A DNA stretch of 64,000 nt from an uncultured Bacteroides sp. (GTDB taxonomy: Bacteria; Bacteroidota; Bacteroidia; Bacteroidales; Bacteroidaceae), in the NCBI RefSeq assembly GCF_963677715.1, contig NZ_OY782495.1, positions 2,408,001 through 2,472,000 of the forward strand, written 5' to 3'. Below are positions 47,222 to 55,818 of the stretch, one piece after another; the first letter of the stretch is position 1, and every line of letters begins with the position of its first letter. The translations under genes were made by a program, and so were the position numbers. The notes under the pieces were generated by a model, which was given only the letters and a program-made list of their open reading frames with translations, did not search any database and was not told where the DNA came from.

Positions 47222-49021
47222 ATGCAAAATATTAGAAACATTGCAATTATTGCCCATGTGGATCATGGGAAAACAACACTTGTTGATAAAATGCTTTTGG
47301 CCGGACATTTGTTCCGTGACAATCAGACAAGTGGAGAGTTGATTCTCGATAACAATGATTTGGAACGTGAACGAGGGATAACGATTCTCTCTAAAAATGT
47401 TTCCATTAATTATAAGGGAACTAAGATTAATATTATCGATACTCCGGGGCACAGCGACTTTGGTGGAGAGGTTGAACGAGTACTGAATATGGCCGATGGT
47501 TGTATTTTACTTGTTGACGCTTTTGAAGGGCCAATGCCTCAAACTCGCTTTGTATTGCAAAAAGCGTTGCAGATAGGGCTGAAACCTATCGTTGTTATTA
47601 ATAAGGTAGACAAGGCTAATTGTCGTCCTAATGAAGTGCATGAGATGGTGTTCGATTTGATGTTCAGTCTGGATGCGACAGAAAATCAATTGGATTTTGC
47701 TACTATTTATGGTTCGGCAAAGAACGGCTGGATGAGTGAGGATTGGCAAAAACCTACGGATAATATTATCCCTTTGCTTGATTGCATTATCGAAAATATT
47801 CCAGCTCCTCAACAATTGGAAGGAACGCCACAGATGTTAATTACTTCGCTCGATTACTCTTCATATACGGGGCGTATCGCTGTAGGGCGCGTGCACCGTG
47901 GTGTATTGAGAGAGGGAATGAATGTTTCTTTGGCTAAGAGAGATGGTAGCTTTGTAAAGTCTAAGATAAAAGAAGTACACGTATTTGAGGGATTAGGCCG
48001 CGCTAAGAAAGCGGAAGTTTTCTCGGGTGATATTTGTGCATTGGTTGGCATTGATGGTTTTGAAATTGGTGATACTATCTGCGATTTTGAGAATCCGGAG
48101 GCTTTACCTCCTATTTCCATTGATGAGCCAACAATGAGTATGCTATTTACCATTAATGATTCTCCTTTCTTTGGCAAAGATGGCAAATTTGTTACTTCTC
48201 GTCACATCAATGATCGTTTGATGAAAGAGTTGGATAAGAACCTGGCTCTTCGTGTTCAGAAGAGTGAGTTGGATGGTAAATGGCTCGTTTACGGACGTGG
48301 CGTACTCCACTTGTCGGTTTTGATAGAGACGATGCGTCGTGAAGGATATGAATTGCAGGTTGGCCAGCCTCAGGTAATTTATAAAACGATAGATGATAAG
48401 AAATGTGAACCGGTTGAGGAACTGACGATAAACGTTCCTGAAGAATATTCAAGTAAGATTATTGATATGGTAACCCGTCGTAAAGGCGAAATGGTTGTCA
48501 TGGAAAACACAGGCGAACGTATCAACTTAGAGTTTAACATGCCTTCGCGTGGTATCATTGGTTTACGTACGAATGTACTTACAGCCTCTGCCGGGGAAGC
48601 GATTATGGCACATCGGTTTAAAGAATATCAACCTTATAAAGGTGAAATAGAACGTCGTACGAATGGCTCTATTGTGGCTATGGAAGCAGGAACTGTTTTT
48701 GCTTATGCCATTGATAAACTGCAAGACCGCGGACGTTTTTTCATTTTTCCGCAAGATAAAGTGTATGCCGGTCAGGTAGTGGGCGAGCATGCCAAGGATT
48801 CTGATTTGGTGGTGAATGTTACAAAATCAAAGAAGCTAACCAATACGCGTGCATCCGGTTCGGACGATAAGGCTCATCTTATTCCTCCTGTTCAGTTCTC
48901 TCTGGAAGAGGCACTTGAATATATCAAAGAAGATGAATACGTAGAAGTAACGCCTAAGTCGATGCGTATGCGTAAAATTATTCTGGATGAAAATGAACGC
49001 AAGCGTTCGGGAAAGAACTAA
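47222..49021 (+). CDS. typA: TypA/BipA ribosome-associated translational GTPase
   Basis: 599 residues. GTPase domain: [14 protein letters not shown] (P-loop), [11 protein letters not shown] (switch), [14 protein letters not shown] and NKVD. Domains II, III and V as in EF-G follow, with the specific C-terminal domain ending KRSGKN. BipA binds 70S ribosomes and aids 50S assembly, especially at low temperature. A terminator lies 57 bp after the stop codon. Confidence 0.97.
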   Translation: MQNIRNIAIIAHVDHGKTTLVDKMLLAGHLFRDNQTSGELILDNNDLERERGITILSKNVSINYKGTKINIIDTPGHSDFGGEVERVLNMADGCILLVDAFEGPMPQTRFVLQKALQIGLKPIVVINKVDKANCRPNEVHEMVFDLMFSLDATENQLDFATIYGSAKNGWMSEDWQKPTDNIIPLLDCIIENIPAPQQLEGTPQMLITSLDYSSYTGRIAVGRVHRGVLREGMNVSLAKRDGSFVKSKIKEVHVFEGLGRAKKAEVFSGDICALVGIDGFEIGDTICDFENPEALPPISIDEPTMSMLFTINDSPFFGKDGKFVTSRHINDRLMKELDKNLALRVQKSELDGKWLVYGRGVLHLSVLIETMRREGYELQVGQPQVIYKTIDDKKCEPVEELTINVPEEYSSKIIDMVTRRKGEMVVMENTGERINLEFNMPSRGIIGLRTNVLTASAGEAIMAHRFKEYQPYKGEIERRTNGSIVAMEAGTVFAYAIDKLQDRGRFFIFPQDKVYAGQVVGEHAKDSDLVVNVTKSKKLTNTRASGSDDKAHLIPPVQFSLEEALEYIKEDEYVEVTPKSMRMRKIILDENERKRSGKN

Positions 49022-49078
49022 TCTTAGCGTAATGAACTAATCTTGGATAATCGTTACCGGTTGATAAGATAAAAACAT

Positions 49079-49118
49079 AAAAAAGATCGTTGTAAGTTTT
49101 CTTACAACGATCTTTTTT
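49079..49118 (+). terminator. Terminator of typA
   Basis: Perfect 18-bp stem (49079-49096 with 49101-49118), loop TTTT, T-run at the 3' side. Confidence 0.92.
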
Positions 49119-49155
49119 TATGGACATTTTGTTTGGAAAATGCCTGACGAAGAGG

Positions 49156-49226
49156 AAGCCTGAGTTCTTGTCTTCAGGGCTTAAGCTCTCGGATTGCACT
49201 TGTCGGCTTAGTGCAAGAGGAGAGTT
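49156..49226. ncRNA. Possible structured RNA between typA and pckA
   Basis: Two adjacent stem-loops. First: AAGCCTGA (49156-49163) with TCAGGGCTT (49174-49182, one bulge). Second: AGCTCTC/GAGAGTT (49184-49190 with 49220-49226), then a 3x3 internal loop, then TTGCACT/AGTGCAA (49194-49200 with 49210-49216). It lies between two strong terminators in a 350-bp gap with no convincing gene. No exact promoter was seen, so this is tentative. Confidence 0.35.
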
Positions 49227-49265
49227 AGGTATGGGATTCTTGGCTTTCTGCTATAGGGGGAAAAA

Positions 49266-49303
49266 AGAAAATCTCAGCAAAGATTGCTTTGCTGAGATTT
49301 TCT
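49266..49303 (-). terminator. Terminator of pckA
   Basis: Perfect 17-bp stem (49266-49282 with 49287-49303), loop of 4, with a T-run on the minus strand, 68 bp after the pckA stop codon. Confidence 0.9.
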
Positions 49304-49371
49304 AAGTTAGTATGTTTTAGCCTAAAACCGGTAACGGCTGTTTAGGACTATTCCGTTTTGTTTTACTCTGA

Positions 49372-50979
49372 TTAGAGTTTTGGGCCTGCAGCAACCAAAG
49401 CTTTTCCGGCTTCGTTACCGGTGAACTTGCTGAAGTTCTTGATGAAACGTGCAGAAAGATCTTTTGCTTTTTCATCCCATTGAGCTGCACTAGTATAAGT
49501 GTCGCGTGGGTCAAGAATTTTAGAATCAACGCCCGGAAGTTCTGTAGGAACAACAAAGTCGAAGTAAGGCATAGACTTGCTAGGAGCTTTGTCGATAGAA
49601 CCGTCAAGGATAGCATCGATGATGCCACGAGTATCTTTAATAGAGATACGCTTGCCGCTACCGTTCCAACCTGTGTTAACCAAGTATGCTTTAGCACCTG
49701 ATTTATCCATCTTCTTAACTAATTCTTCAGCATATTTAGTTGGGTGCAATGATAAAAATGCAGCACCAAAACAAGCAGAGAATGTAGGAGTTGGTTCAGT
49801 GATACCACGTTCTGTTCCGGCCAGTTTAGCGGTGAAACCAGAAAGGAAGTAATACTTAGTTTGTTCAGCGTTCAGAATAGATACAGGAGGCAATACACCA
49901 AATGCGTCGGCAGAAAGGAAGATAACTTTCTTTGCTGCAGGAGCCTTGGAAATTGGCTTAACGATGTTGGTGATGTGATCGATAGGATAAGAAACGCGAG
50001 TGTTTTCTGTTACACTCTTATCGTTGAAATCAATCTTACCGCTTGCATCAACTGTAACATTCTCAAGAAGAGCATCACGTTTAATAGCTGCATAGATATC
50101 TGGTTCTGCTTCTGCGCTCAGGTTAATAACCTTTGCATAGCAACCACCTTCAAAGTTGAATACACCTTCGTCGTCCCATCCGTGTTCGTCATCACCAATA
50201 AGAAGACGTTTCGGATCAGTAGATAAAGTTGTTTTGCCCGTACCGGACAAACCAAAGAAAATAGCCGTATTCTGGCCTTTCAGGTCTGTGTTGGCAGAAC
50301 AGTGCATAGAAGCCATTCCGGCCAATGGTAAACGATAGTTCATGTATGAGAACAAGCCTTTTTTCATTTCGCCACCGTACCAGGTGTTGATAATAACTTG
50401 CTCTTTGCTGGTTAGGTTAAATACGGTAGCTGTTTCAGAGTTCAATCCTAATTCCTTGAAATTTTCTACTTTGGTTTTAGAAGCATTGAATGAAACGAAA
50501 TCAGGTTCGCCGTAGTTGGCCAATTCTTCTTTTGTAGGACGAATGAACATGTTTTTTACGAAATGAGCTTGCCAAGCGACTTCCATAATGAAGCGTACTT
50601 TGATACGAGAGTTCTCATTTGCGCCGCAAAATGTATCCATAACAAACAACTTTTTGCCTGAAAGTTGTTTCACTGCTATTTCTTTTAAAACTTTCCAGGT
50701 AGCTGGTGTAACAGGTTTATTGTCGTTCTTGTATTCTTCCGATGTCCACCAAACAGTGTTTTCGCTGGTCTCATCTTTAACGAAGAATTTATCTTTAGGT
50801 GAACGGCCGGTATAAACGCCAGTCATAACATTTACAGCACCCAGCTCTGTTACTTGCCCTTTTTCAAAACCTTGAAGACCTTCTTTTGTCTCTTCAGCGA
50901 ATAATGTTTCGTAAGACGGATTGTGCAAAACTTCTACTGCACCGGTAATACCGTACTTGCTTAAATCTAAATTTGCCAT
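49372..50979 (-). CDS. pckA: ATP-type phosphoenolpyruvate carboxykinase
   Basis: 535 residues, ATP-dependent family length. Interconverts oxaloacetate and PEP; in Bacteroides it mainly fixes CO2 onto PEP during fermentation to succinate. Seen: P-loop [14 protein letters not shown], the metal site [30 protein letters not shown] and the NTGWNGSG adenine region. It has its own promoter about 97 bp upstream and its own terminator. Confidence 0.97.
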   Translation of the reverse strand: MANLDLSKYGITGAVEVLHNPSYETLFAEETKEGLQGFEKGQVTELGAVNVMTGVYTGRSPKDKFFVKDETSENTVWWTSEEYKNDNKPVTPATWKVLKEIAVKQLSGKKLFVMDTFCGANENSRIKVRFIMEVAWQAHFVKNMFIRPTKEELANYGEPDFVSFNASKTKVENFKELGLNSETATVFNLTSKEQVIINTWYGGEMKKGLFSYMNYRLPLAGMASMHCSANTDLKGQNTAIFFGLSGTGKTTLSTDPKRLLIGDDEHGWDDEGVFNFEGGCYAKVINLSAEAEPDIYAAIKRDALLENVTVDASGKIDFNDKSVTENTRVSYPIDHITNIVKPISKAPAAKKVIFLSADAFGVLPPVSILNAEQTKYYFLSGFTAKLAGTERGITEPTPTFSACFGAAFLSLHPTKYAEELVKKMDKSGAKAYLVNTGWNGSGKRISIKDTRGIIDAILDGSIDKAPSKSMPYFDFVVPTELPGVDSKILDPRDTYTSAAQWDEKAKDLSARFIKNFSKFTGNEAGKALVAAGPKL

Positions 50980-51075
50980 TTTCTTTTAAATTAGTTAATT
51001 GGTATTGTATTTATTCTCACTTTCTTTTGCTTCTAAAAGAGGAAGGGTGCTTAGTCTCATCCTTATTCTGAATTA

Positions 51076-51083
51076 CAAAAGTA
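51076..51083 (-). promoter_or_regulatory. -7 element for pckA
   Basis: TACTTTTG on the minus strand, exact TAnnTTTG match, giving a leader of about 90 nt. Confidence 0.55.
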
Positions 51084-51242
51084 ATACTTTCTCAGGGAAA
51101 AAAAAGGATATTAAAGAAATTTTTCTTTAATTGAATCTGTTTTATATATCCATAACAAAATATGCAACCTGAATGTTGCAGTTTGGAAATATATCTGTTA
51201 CTTTGCAGCGTATAAATACCGAATAAATAAAGTGTAATAGAC

Positions 51243-51896
51243 ATGAAGATAATTAATTTTGGCGAAACGAATTCAATATTAAACCAGTATGTAGCAGAAA
51301 TTAGAAGCGTTGAGGTGCAAAAAGATCGCCTGCGTTTTCGCCGTAATATTGAACGAATTGGTGAAGTGATGGCTTATGAAATAAGCAAATCGTTTGCCTA
51401 TTCTGTGAAAGAGGTTAAGACTCCTTTGGGCATTGCCCCCGTTAGTACTCCCGATAATAAACTGGTTATCAGTACCATCCTTCGTGCAGGTCTTCCTTTT
51501 CATCAGGGCTTTCTTAGCTATTTTGATGATGCCGAGAATGCTTTTGTTTCTGCTTATCGCAAATATAAAGATACACTAAAATTCGATATTCATATAGAAT
51601 ACATTGCCTCTCCCCGCATTGATGGAAAAACGCTTATCATTACCGACCCGATGCTTGCAACCGGAGGATCAATGGAATTAAGTTACCAGGCAATGCTTAC
51701 TAAAGGGCATCCTGCTGAAATACATGTTGTTTCGGTAATAGCCAGCCGCCAAGCTGTAGACCATATTGCCAGCGTGTTTCCCGAAGATAAAACGACGATC
51801 TGGTGTGCAGCCATTGATCCTGAAATAAATGAACATTCGTATATTGTACCGGGCTTAGGCGATGCCGGCGATCTGGCTTACGGTGAGAAGGAATGA
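51243..51896 (+). CDS. upp: Uracil phosphoribosyltransferase
   Basis: 217 residues. Makes UMP from uracil and PRPP (pyrimidine salvage). Seen: STILRAGLPFHQGFL, the PRPP-binding IITDPMLATGGSMELSYQAM, and the uracil-binding end SYIVPGLGDAGDLAYG. Slightly longer than the usual 208 residues. Divergent from pckA and followed by a 34-bp perfect palindrome. Confidence 0.95.
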   Translation: MKIINFGETNSILNQYVAEIRSVEVQKDRLRFRRNIERIGEVMAYEISKSFAYSVKEVKTPLGIAPVSTPDNKLVISTILRAGLPFHQGFLSYFDDAENAFVSAYRKYKDTLKFDIHIEYIASPRIDGKTLIITDPMLATGGSMELSYQAMLTKGHPAEIHVVSVIASRQAVDHIASVFPEDKTTIWCAAIDPEINEHSYIVPGLGDAGDLAYGEKE

Positions 51897-51906
51897 ACGT
51901 TTTGGT

Positions 51907-51940
51907 TACATTATAAGTTATCGCGATAACTTATAATGTA
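51907..51940. repeat. 34-bp perfect palindrome after upp
   Basis: 51907-51923 and 51924-51940 are exact reverse complements with no spacer (centre TTATCGCGATAA). AT-rich and without a T-run, so it is a doubtful terminator. It starts 10 bp after the upp stop codon. Confidence 0.75.
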
Positions 51941-52010
51941 GTGGGGCATTACATATATTGTAATTGGGCATAAGAAGTAAGGAATGCTCGTTTTTCGCAT
52001 AAGAGAATAA

Positions 52011-52070
52011 AAATCTCCTTGTTTTTAAGCAATCCTTATAGAATACAGGCTGCTTAAAGCAAGGAGATTT
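52011..52070 (-). terminator. Long hairpin after korB
   Basis: Outer stem AAATCTCCTTG/CAAGGAGATTT (52011-52021 with 52060-52070) and inner stem TTTAAGCA/TGCTTAAA (52024-52031 with 52051-52058). A T-run follows on the minus strand; it lies 48 bp after the korB stop codon. Confidence 0.75.
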
Positions 52071-52118
52071 ATTTATTATAATCGGTTGGTTCTTATGGAG
52101 CTTTGCTGGAGAACCGGC

Positions 52119-53132
52119 TTATTTAACTTCCCAAATCTCACCTTTCATCAACAACTCTTCAAGAGTATGATCTTTTTTCTTTGAGCGAACCTCTTCTATT
52201 TGTGCATGAATACATTCGTCGTAGCAGGGACCTTCTACATCGCGTATAATTCCTAAGGCAACCGGAAAGTCGGGACCTTCCATTAATGCCAGTTTCAGGT
52301 GTAGAGTGTCGTCTTCACAATGGGCATCGTGCACCAGAAGGTCTTTTTCACTAATGTCATTTTCTCCCAATTTCACTACTTTCAGGCCGAAACCCTCTTG
52401 CATCAATCCGTATTCGCTGTTTTCACCGAAGATCATCGGTTGCCCTTGTTTAAGGTAGATGGCATTCTTCGCACGATCGGCTTTAGTGGCTACGGATGCT
52501 TGTGAGTGATCATTAAAGATAACGCAGTTTTGCAAAACTTCTACCACGGATGCTCCTTTGTGCTTGGCCGAAGCCACAAGAACTTCTATCGACGAGGCGC
52601 CGTCAACATCTACACAACGACCAAAGAATCGTCCGCGTGCACCAAAGGTTAACTCTACCGGGCGGAAAGGGTCTTCTATTGTTCCGTAGGGAGATGATTT
52701 TGACACAAACCCACGAGGTGAAGTAGGAGAATACTGCCCTTTAGTTAAACCGTATATGCGGTTATTAAGTAGTACGATATTGATGTTTACATTACGACGC
52801 AGTACGTGGATGAAGTGATTTCCGCCGATAGCCAGAGCATCTCCGTCACCCGATATTTGCCATACGCTCAATTCGGGGTTGGCTACCTTTACACCTGTGG
52901 CAATGGCAGCTGCACGTCCGTGTATGGTATGAAATCCGTAGGTATTCATATAATAAGGTAAGCGGGAAGAACAACCGATACCTGAAATTACTGCAATGTT
53001 ATGGGGGGCAATGCCCAGTTCTGCCATTGCCTTATGAAGCGAATTGAGTAAAGCATGGTCGCCGCATCCGGGGCACCAACGTACATATTGATCGCTTTTG
53101 AAATCTTTTGATGTAAATTCTAGTTCACTCAT
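52119..53132 (-). CDS. korB: 2-oxoacid:ferredoxin oxidoreductase, beta (TPP) subunit
   Basis: 337 residues. Thiamine-diphosphate subunit that oxidatively decarboxylates a 2-oxoacid (2-oxoglutarate most likely) and makes acyl-CoA with reduced ferredoxin. Seen: iron-sulfur cysteines in RWCPGCGDH and SGIGCSSRL, the TPP motif GDGDALAIGGNH ending in LLNNRIYGLTKGQYSPT. The alpha/gamma subunit gene ends 1 bp upstream, so the pair is co-translated. 2-Oxoglutarate as substrate is inferred from family resemblance. Confidence 0.93.
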   Translation of the reverse strand: MSELEFTSKDFKSDQYVRWCPGCGDHALLNSLHKAMAELGIAPHNIAVISGIGCSSRLPYYMNTYGFHTIHGRAAAIATGVKVANPELSVWQISGDGDALAIGGNHFIHVLRRNVNINIVLLNNRIYGLTKGQYSPTSPRGFVSKSSPYGTIEDPFRPVELTFGARGRFFGRCVDVDGASSIEVLVASAKHKGASVVEVLQNCVIFNDHSQASVATKADRAKNAIYLKQGQPMIFGENSEYGLMQEGFGLKVVKLGENDISEKDLLVHDAHCEDDTLHLKLALMEGPDFPVALGIIRDVEGPCYDECIHAQIEEVRSKKKDHTLEELLMKGEIWEVK

Positions 53133-53133
53133 C

Positions 53134-55002
53134 TTACTTTTCCTCCATAATTTTGGTGAATTCTTCTACAAGTCTTAATACATTGAAGGGCTGTCCCTTT
53201 ACCCGATTAAACTGGTTAATCGTTAATCCGGGGACTTTCGAACGGAGAATAGTGGCAAATTGGCCCATGTTTTGTTCGGCTACAACTATCTTTTTATATT
53301 TTCTCAATACCTCAGCCGTGTTTTGAGGCAATGGATTGATGAACTGGAAATGCGCCAAAGCTACTTTCTTTCCCTGGCTTTGCATAATCTCCAGTGCGGA
53401 GTATAAATGTCCGAAGGTTCCACCCCAGCCTACTATCAGGAGTTCTGCATCCTCTTTGTCGCCTTGTACTTCCAGTTTAGGAATGCAAGTGGCAATATAG
53501 TCAATCTTGGCTTGGCGCGTAAGGGTCATCTTTTGATGATTATCCGAGTCGGTAGAAATAGCACTGGTGTCATAATCCTTTTCCAATCCGCCTAAACGAT
53601 GTTGGAAACCTTCTGTGCCCGGGATAGCCCAATAGCGAACTAACGACTCCAGATCGCGCTTGTAAGGCTTCCAGTCTTCTTGCATTTCGGGTGTCACATA
53701 AGGTGGATTTATGGAGGGGTAATCTTTCATAGATGGTATCTTCCAAGCTGCGGAACCATTGGCTATGTATCCGTCGGTAAGGAGAATAACCGGCGTCATG
53801 TGCTCCAATGCTATTTTGGCGGCCATAAAAGCCGAATCGAAACAGTTGGTTGGCGAAGTCGCCGCAATAACTACAAGCGGGCTCTCTCCGTTGCGCCCAT
53901 ACATTGCTTGCATCAGGTCGGTCTGTTCACTTTTTGTAGGCATACCGGTAGAAGGACCACCGCGCTGTACATCAATAACAACCAATGGAAGTTCTGCTAT
54001 AACAGCTAGGTTGATGGCTTCGCTTTTTAGGCAAAGGCCAGGGCCGGAGGTTGAAGTAACGCCCAGACAACCGGTAAAAGAAGCACCGATGGCACTGCAA
54101 CAACCGGAAATTTCATCTTCGCATTGAACAGTGATAACGCCTAATTCTTTTAACTTAGATAAATTATGCAGAATATCTGTAGCCGGAGTAATAGGATATG
54201 AACCCAGAAAGAGTGGTATACCCGCCTTTTCGGCAGCGGCAACCAACCCATACGAAGTAGCCAGGTTTCCGTTTACATCCGTATAAAATCCCTTCTCTTT
54301 AGTATTTTTTGATTCTATACGATAAGTAGAGACAGATGCATGTGTGTTATGCCCGTAATTATATCCGTCAGTTAGCACTTTTATGTTTGCTTCGGCAATG
54401 GTCGGCTTCTTTGAGAATTTATTTTGAAGCATGTGCATGGCATGCTCCAGTGGCCGGTTGAATAACCAGCAGACCAGTCCCAGCGCAAACATGTTTTTGC
54501 AGCGAATGGCTTCCTTATTATCTAACCCGCTATCTTTAAGGCTCTCTTTGCACATAGATGAGATGGGTGCATCTATCACCTGATTGTGGATATTAAGTTC
54601 CTTGAAAGGGTCTTCAGTAGAGTAGAGTGCTTTCTCCAGATCTTTTTTTGTGAACGAATCTGTATCGATAATAATGATCGATTGAGGAGTGATAAATCTC
54701 ACATTGGTTTTTAGTGCAGCCGGGTTCATGGCAACCAGAACGTCGCATTTATCTCCGGAAGTGAATACTTTCTTCGCACCAATATGTACTTGGAAACCGG
54801 ATACTCCGCTTAAAGTTCCTTGCGGAGCACGAATTTCTGCCGGATAATCGGGAAATGTAGAGATATCATTTCCCAGAACAGCTGATAGATTGGAGAAGAT
54901 GTTTCCGGCTAATTGCATTCCATCGCCGGAGTCGCCGGAGAAGCGAACAACTACCCTCTCCAAGTTTTTAACCATCATTTCGTCTGCCATAACTTTATTC
55001 AT
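53134..55002 (-). CDS. korA: 2-oxoacid:ferredoxin oxidoreductase, fused gamma-alpha subunit
   Basis: 622 residues. N-terminal gamma domain (about 12-200; VVRFSGDSGDGMQLAGNIFS, PAEIRAPQGT). Alpha domain (about 235-622; GLVAAAEKAGIPLFLGSYPITPATDILH; SGPGLCLKSEAI; GGPSTGMPTKSEQTDLMQA). A gamma-alpha fusion is usual for KorA. Start ATG at 55000-55002; an in-frame ATG 4 codons later is also possible. No ferredoxin-like delta subunit gene is adjacent. Confidence 0.93.
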   Translation of the reverse strand: MNKVMADEMMVKNLERVVVRFSGDSGDGMQLAGNIFSNLSAVLGNDISTFPDYPAEIRAPQGTLSGVSGFQVHIGAKKVFTSGDKCDVLVAMNPAALKTNVRFITPQSIIIIDTDSFTKKDLEKALYSTEDPFKELNIHNQVIDAPISSMCKESLKDSGLDNKEAIRCKNMFALGLVCWLFNRPLEHAMHMLQNKFSKKPTIAEANIKVLTDGYNYGHNTHASVSTYRIESKNTKEKGFYTDVNGNLATSYGLVAAAEKAGIPLFLGSYPITPATDILHNLSKLKELGVITVQCEDEISGCCSAIGASFTGCLGVTSTSGPGLCLKSEAINLAVIAELPLVVIDVQRGGPSTGMPTKSEQTDLMQAMYGRNGESPLVVIAATSPTNCFDSAFMAAKIALEHMTPVILLTDGYIANGSAAWKIPSMKDYPSINPPYVTPEMQEDWKPYKRDLESLVRYWAIPGTEGFQHRLGGLEKDYDTSAISTDSDNHQKMTLTRQAKIDYIATCIPKLEVQGDKEDAELLIVGWGGTFGHLYSALEIMQSQGKKVALAHFQFINPLPQNTAEVLRKYKKIVVAEQNMGQFATILRSKVPGLTINQFNRVKGQPFNVLRLVEEFTKIMEEK

Positions 55003-55269
55003 TAATTATTTTAGGGTTATTTTGCTATCTTCACCTTAAGATATTTCTTTTTGGAAGAGTTCTTAATGTTGGGCAAAGGTCGCAAAGTTATATGACTTAG
55101 CAAAATGTTTTTTAGCTAATCTGACACTTTGTATTAAATAGGCTGGTGAATCTTTCGGTTTTATCTATTGAGGTAGGCAAAACTTTCAATATTTGTTTTT
55201 CTAATTTCTATCTAAGGAAGCTAATTGATATTGAACGATACATGCATAAAAACATTCTTCCGGCTCTGC
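55003..55269. other. Upstream region of korA
   Basis: No gene seen. On the minus strand TAACTTTG (55090-55083) fits TAnnTTTG and could start the korA transcript with an 80-nt leader. The remainder, up to the tRNA promoter, shows no repeats or stable hairpins. Confidence 0.45.
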
Positions 55270-55300
55270 CTTGCCAAATCGGCAAAATAACTTATCTTTG
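55270..55300 (+). promoter_or_regulatory. Promoter of tRNA-Arg(CCT)
   Basis: CTTG (55270-55273) and TATCTTTG (55293-55300) with a 19-bp spacer match the Bacteroides -33/-7 promoter; the tRNA starts 16 bp later. Confidence 0.7.
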
Positions 55301-55315
55301 CATCCAAAATACATC

Positions 55316-55387
55316 GGCCTTGTAGTTCAACGGATAGAATAGAAGTTTCCTAAACTTTAGATAGGGGTCCGATTCCCCTCGAGGCTA
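55316..55387 (+). tRNA. tRNA-Arg (CCT anticodon)
   Basis: 72 nt. Anticodon loop TTCCTAA with the five-pair stem GAAGT/ACTTT; T-arm AGGGG/CCCCT; acceptor GGCCTTG pairs with CGAGGCT using G-T wobbles. Reads AGG. CCA is not encoded. Confidence 0.92.
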
Positions 55388-55752
55388 CTCTTGGGATATA
55401 TGCGTTATTATTAATTGATTATAAGTTTCCAAGATGTACTGACAGGTGACTCTTAAACTCATAATTGATAAATAGCATTTCCTTTTTCTTCTTAAAATAA
55501 CAAACCCGCTATTTGGTTGAGGCCTGAATAGTGGGTTTGTTATTTTAAGCTGCATTGTTTTAGTGACTTGGTCTTTGAACGAGACATCCAACGTGACTTA
55601 GCGTTACTTTAGGAAAGAAGTTGTGCACCGGAAAAGATTTACTACAGGTGTTTTTAAGGGTATTGCGTAATTTTTTTATGAAAGGCCGGAATCACATAGT
55701 TAATATTAAATACCCCAAGGATATAAACTGATCTCATCTATGGCTATTTTAT
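55388..55752. other. Gene-free stretch after tRNA-Arg with a 23-bp stem
   Basis: No supported gene. 55491-55513 pairs with 55527-55549 (23 bp, one wobble, 13-nt loop), forming a very stable hairpin about 100 bp after the tRNA. Candidate tRNA transcript terminator or processing structure. No repeat of the tRNA 3' end, so no sign of an integrated element. Confidence 0.55.
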
Positions 55753-55804
55753 CAAAAGGCAAAAGGCTCTTCCCCGTTTCCGGGGAAGAGCCTTTTGCCT
55801 TTTG
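55753..55804 (-). terminator. Terminator of secDF
   Basis: Perfect 24-bp stem (55753-55776 with 55781-55804), loop of 4, 14 bp after the secDF stop codon. Confidence 0.93.
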
Positions 55805-55818
55805 AGTATAATATTCTC

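Noticed and set aside
49120-49305. 61-codon frame after typA
   Set aside because: It runs through two stem-loops and the pckA terminator and has no promoter or recognisable sequence.
55385-55591. 68-codon minus-strand frame after tRNA-Arg
   Set aside because: It covers the 23-bp stem-loop and the tRNA end; no start signal and no family resemblance.
55316-55818. tRNA-Arg as an integration site with a mobile element remnant
   Set aside because: No repeat of the tRNA 3' end, no integrase and no foreign genes follow; the downstream genes are core functions.
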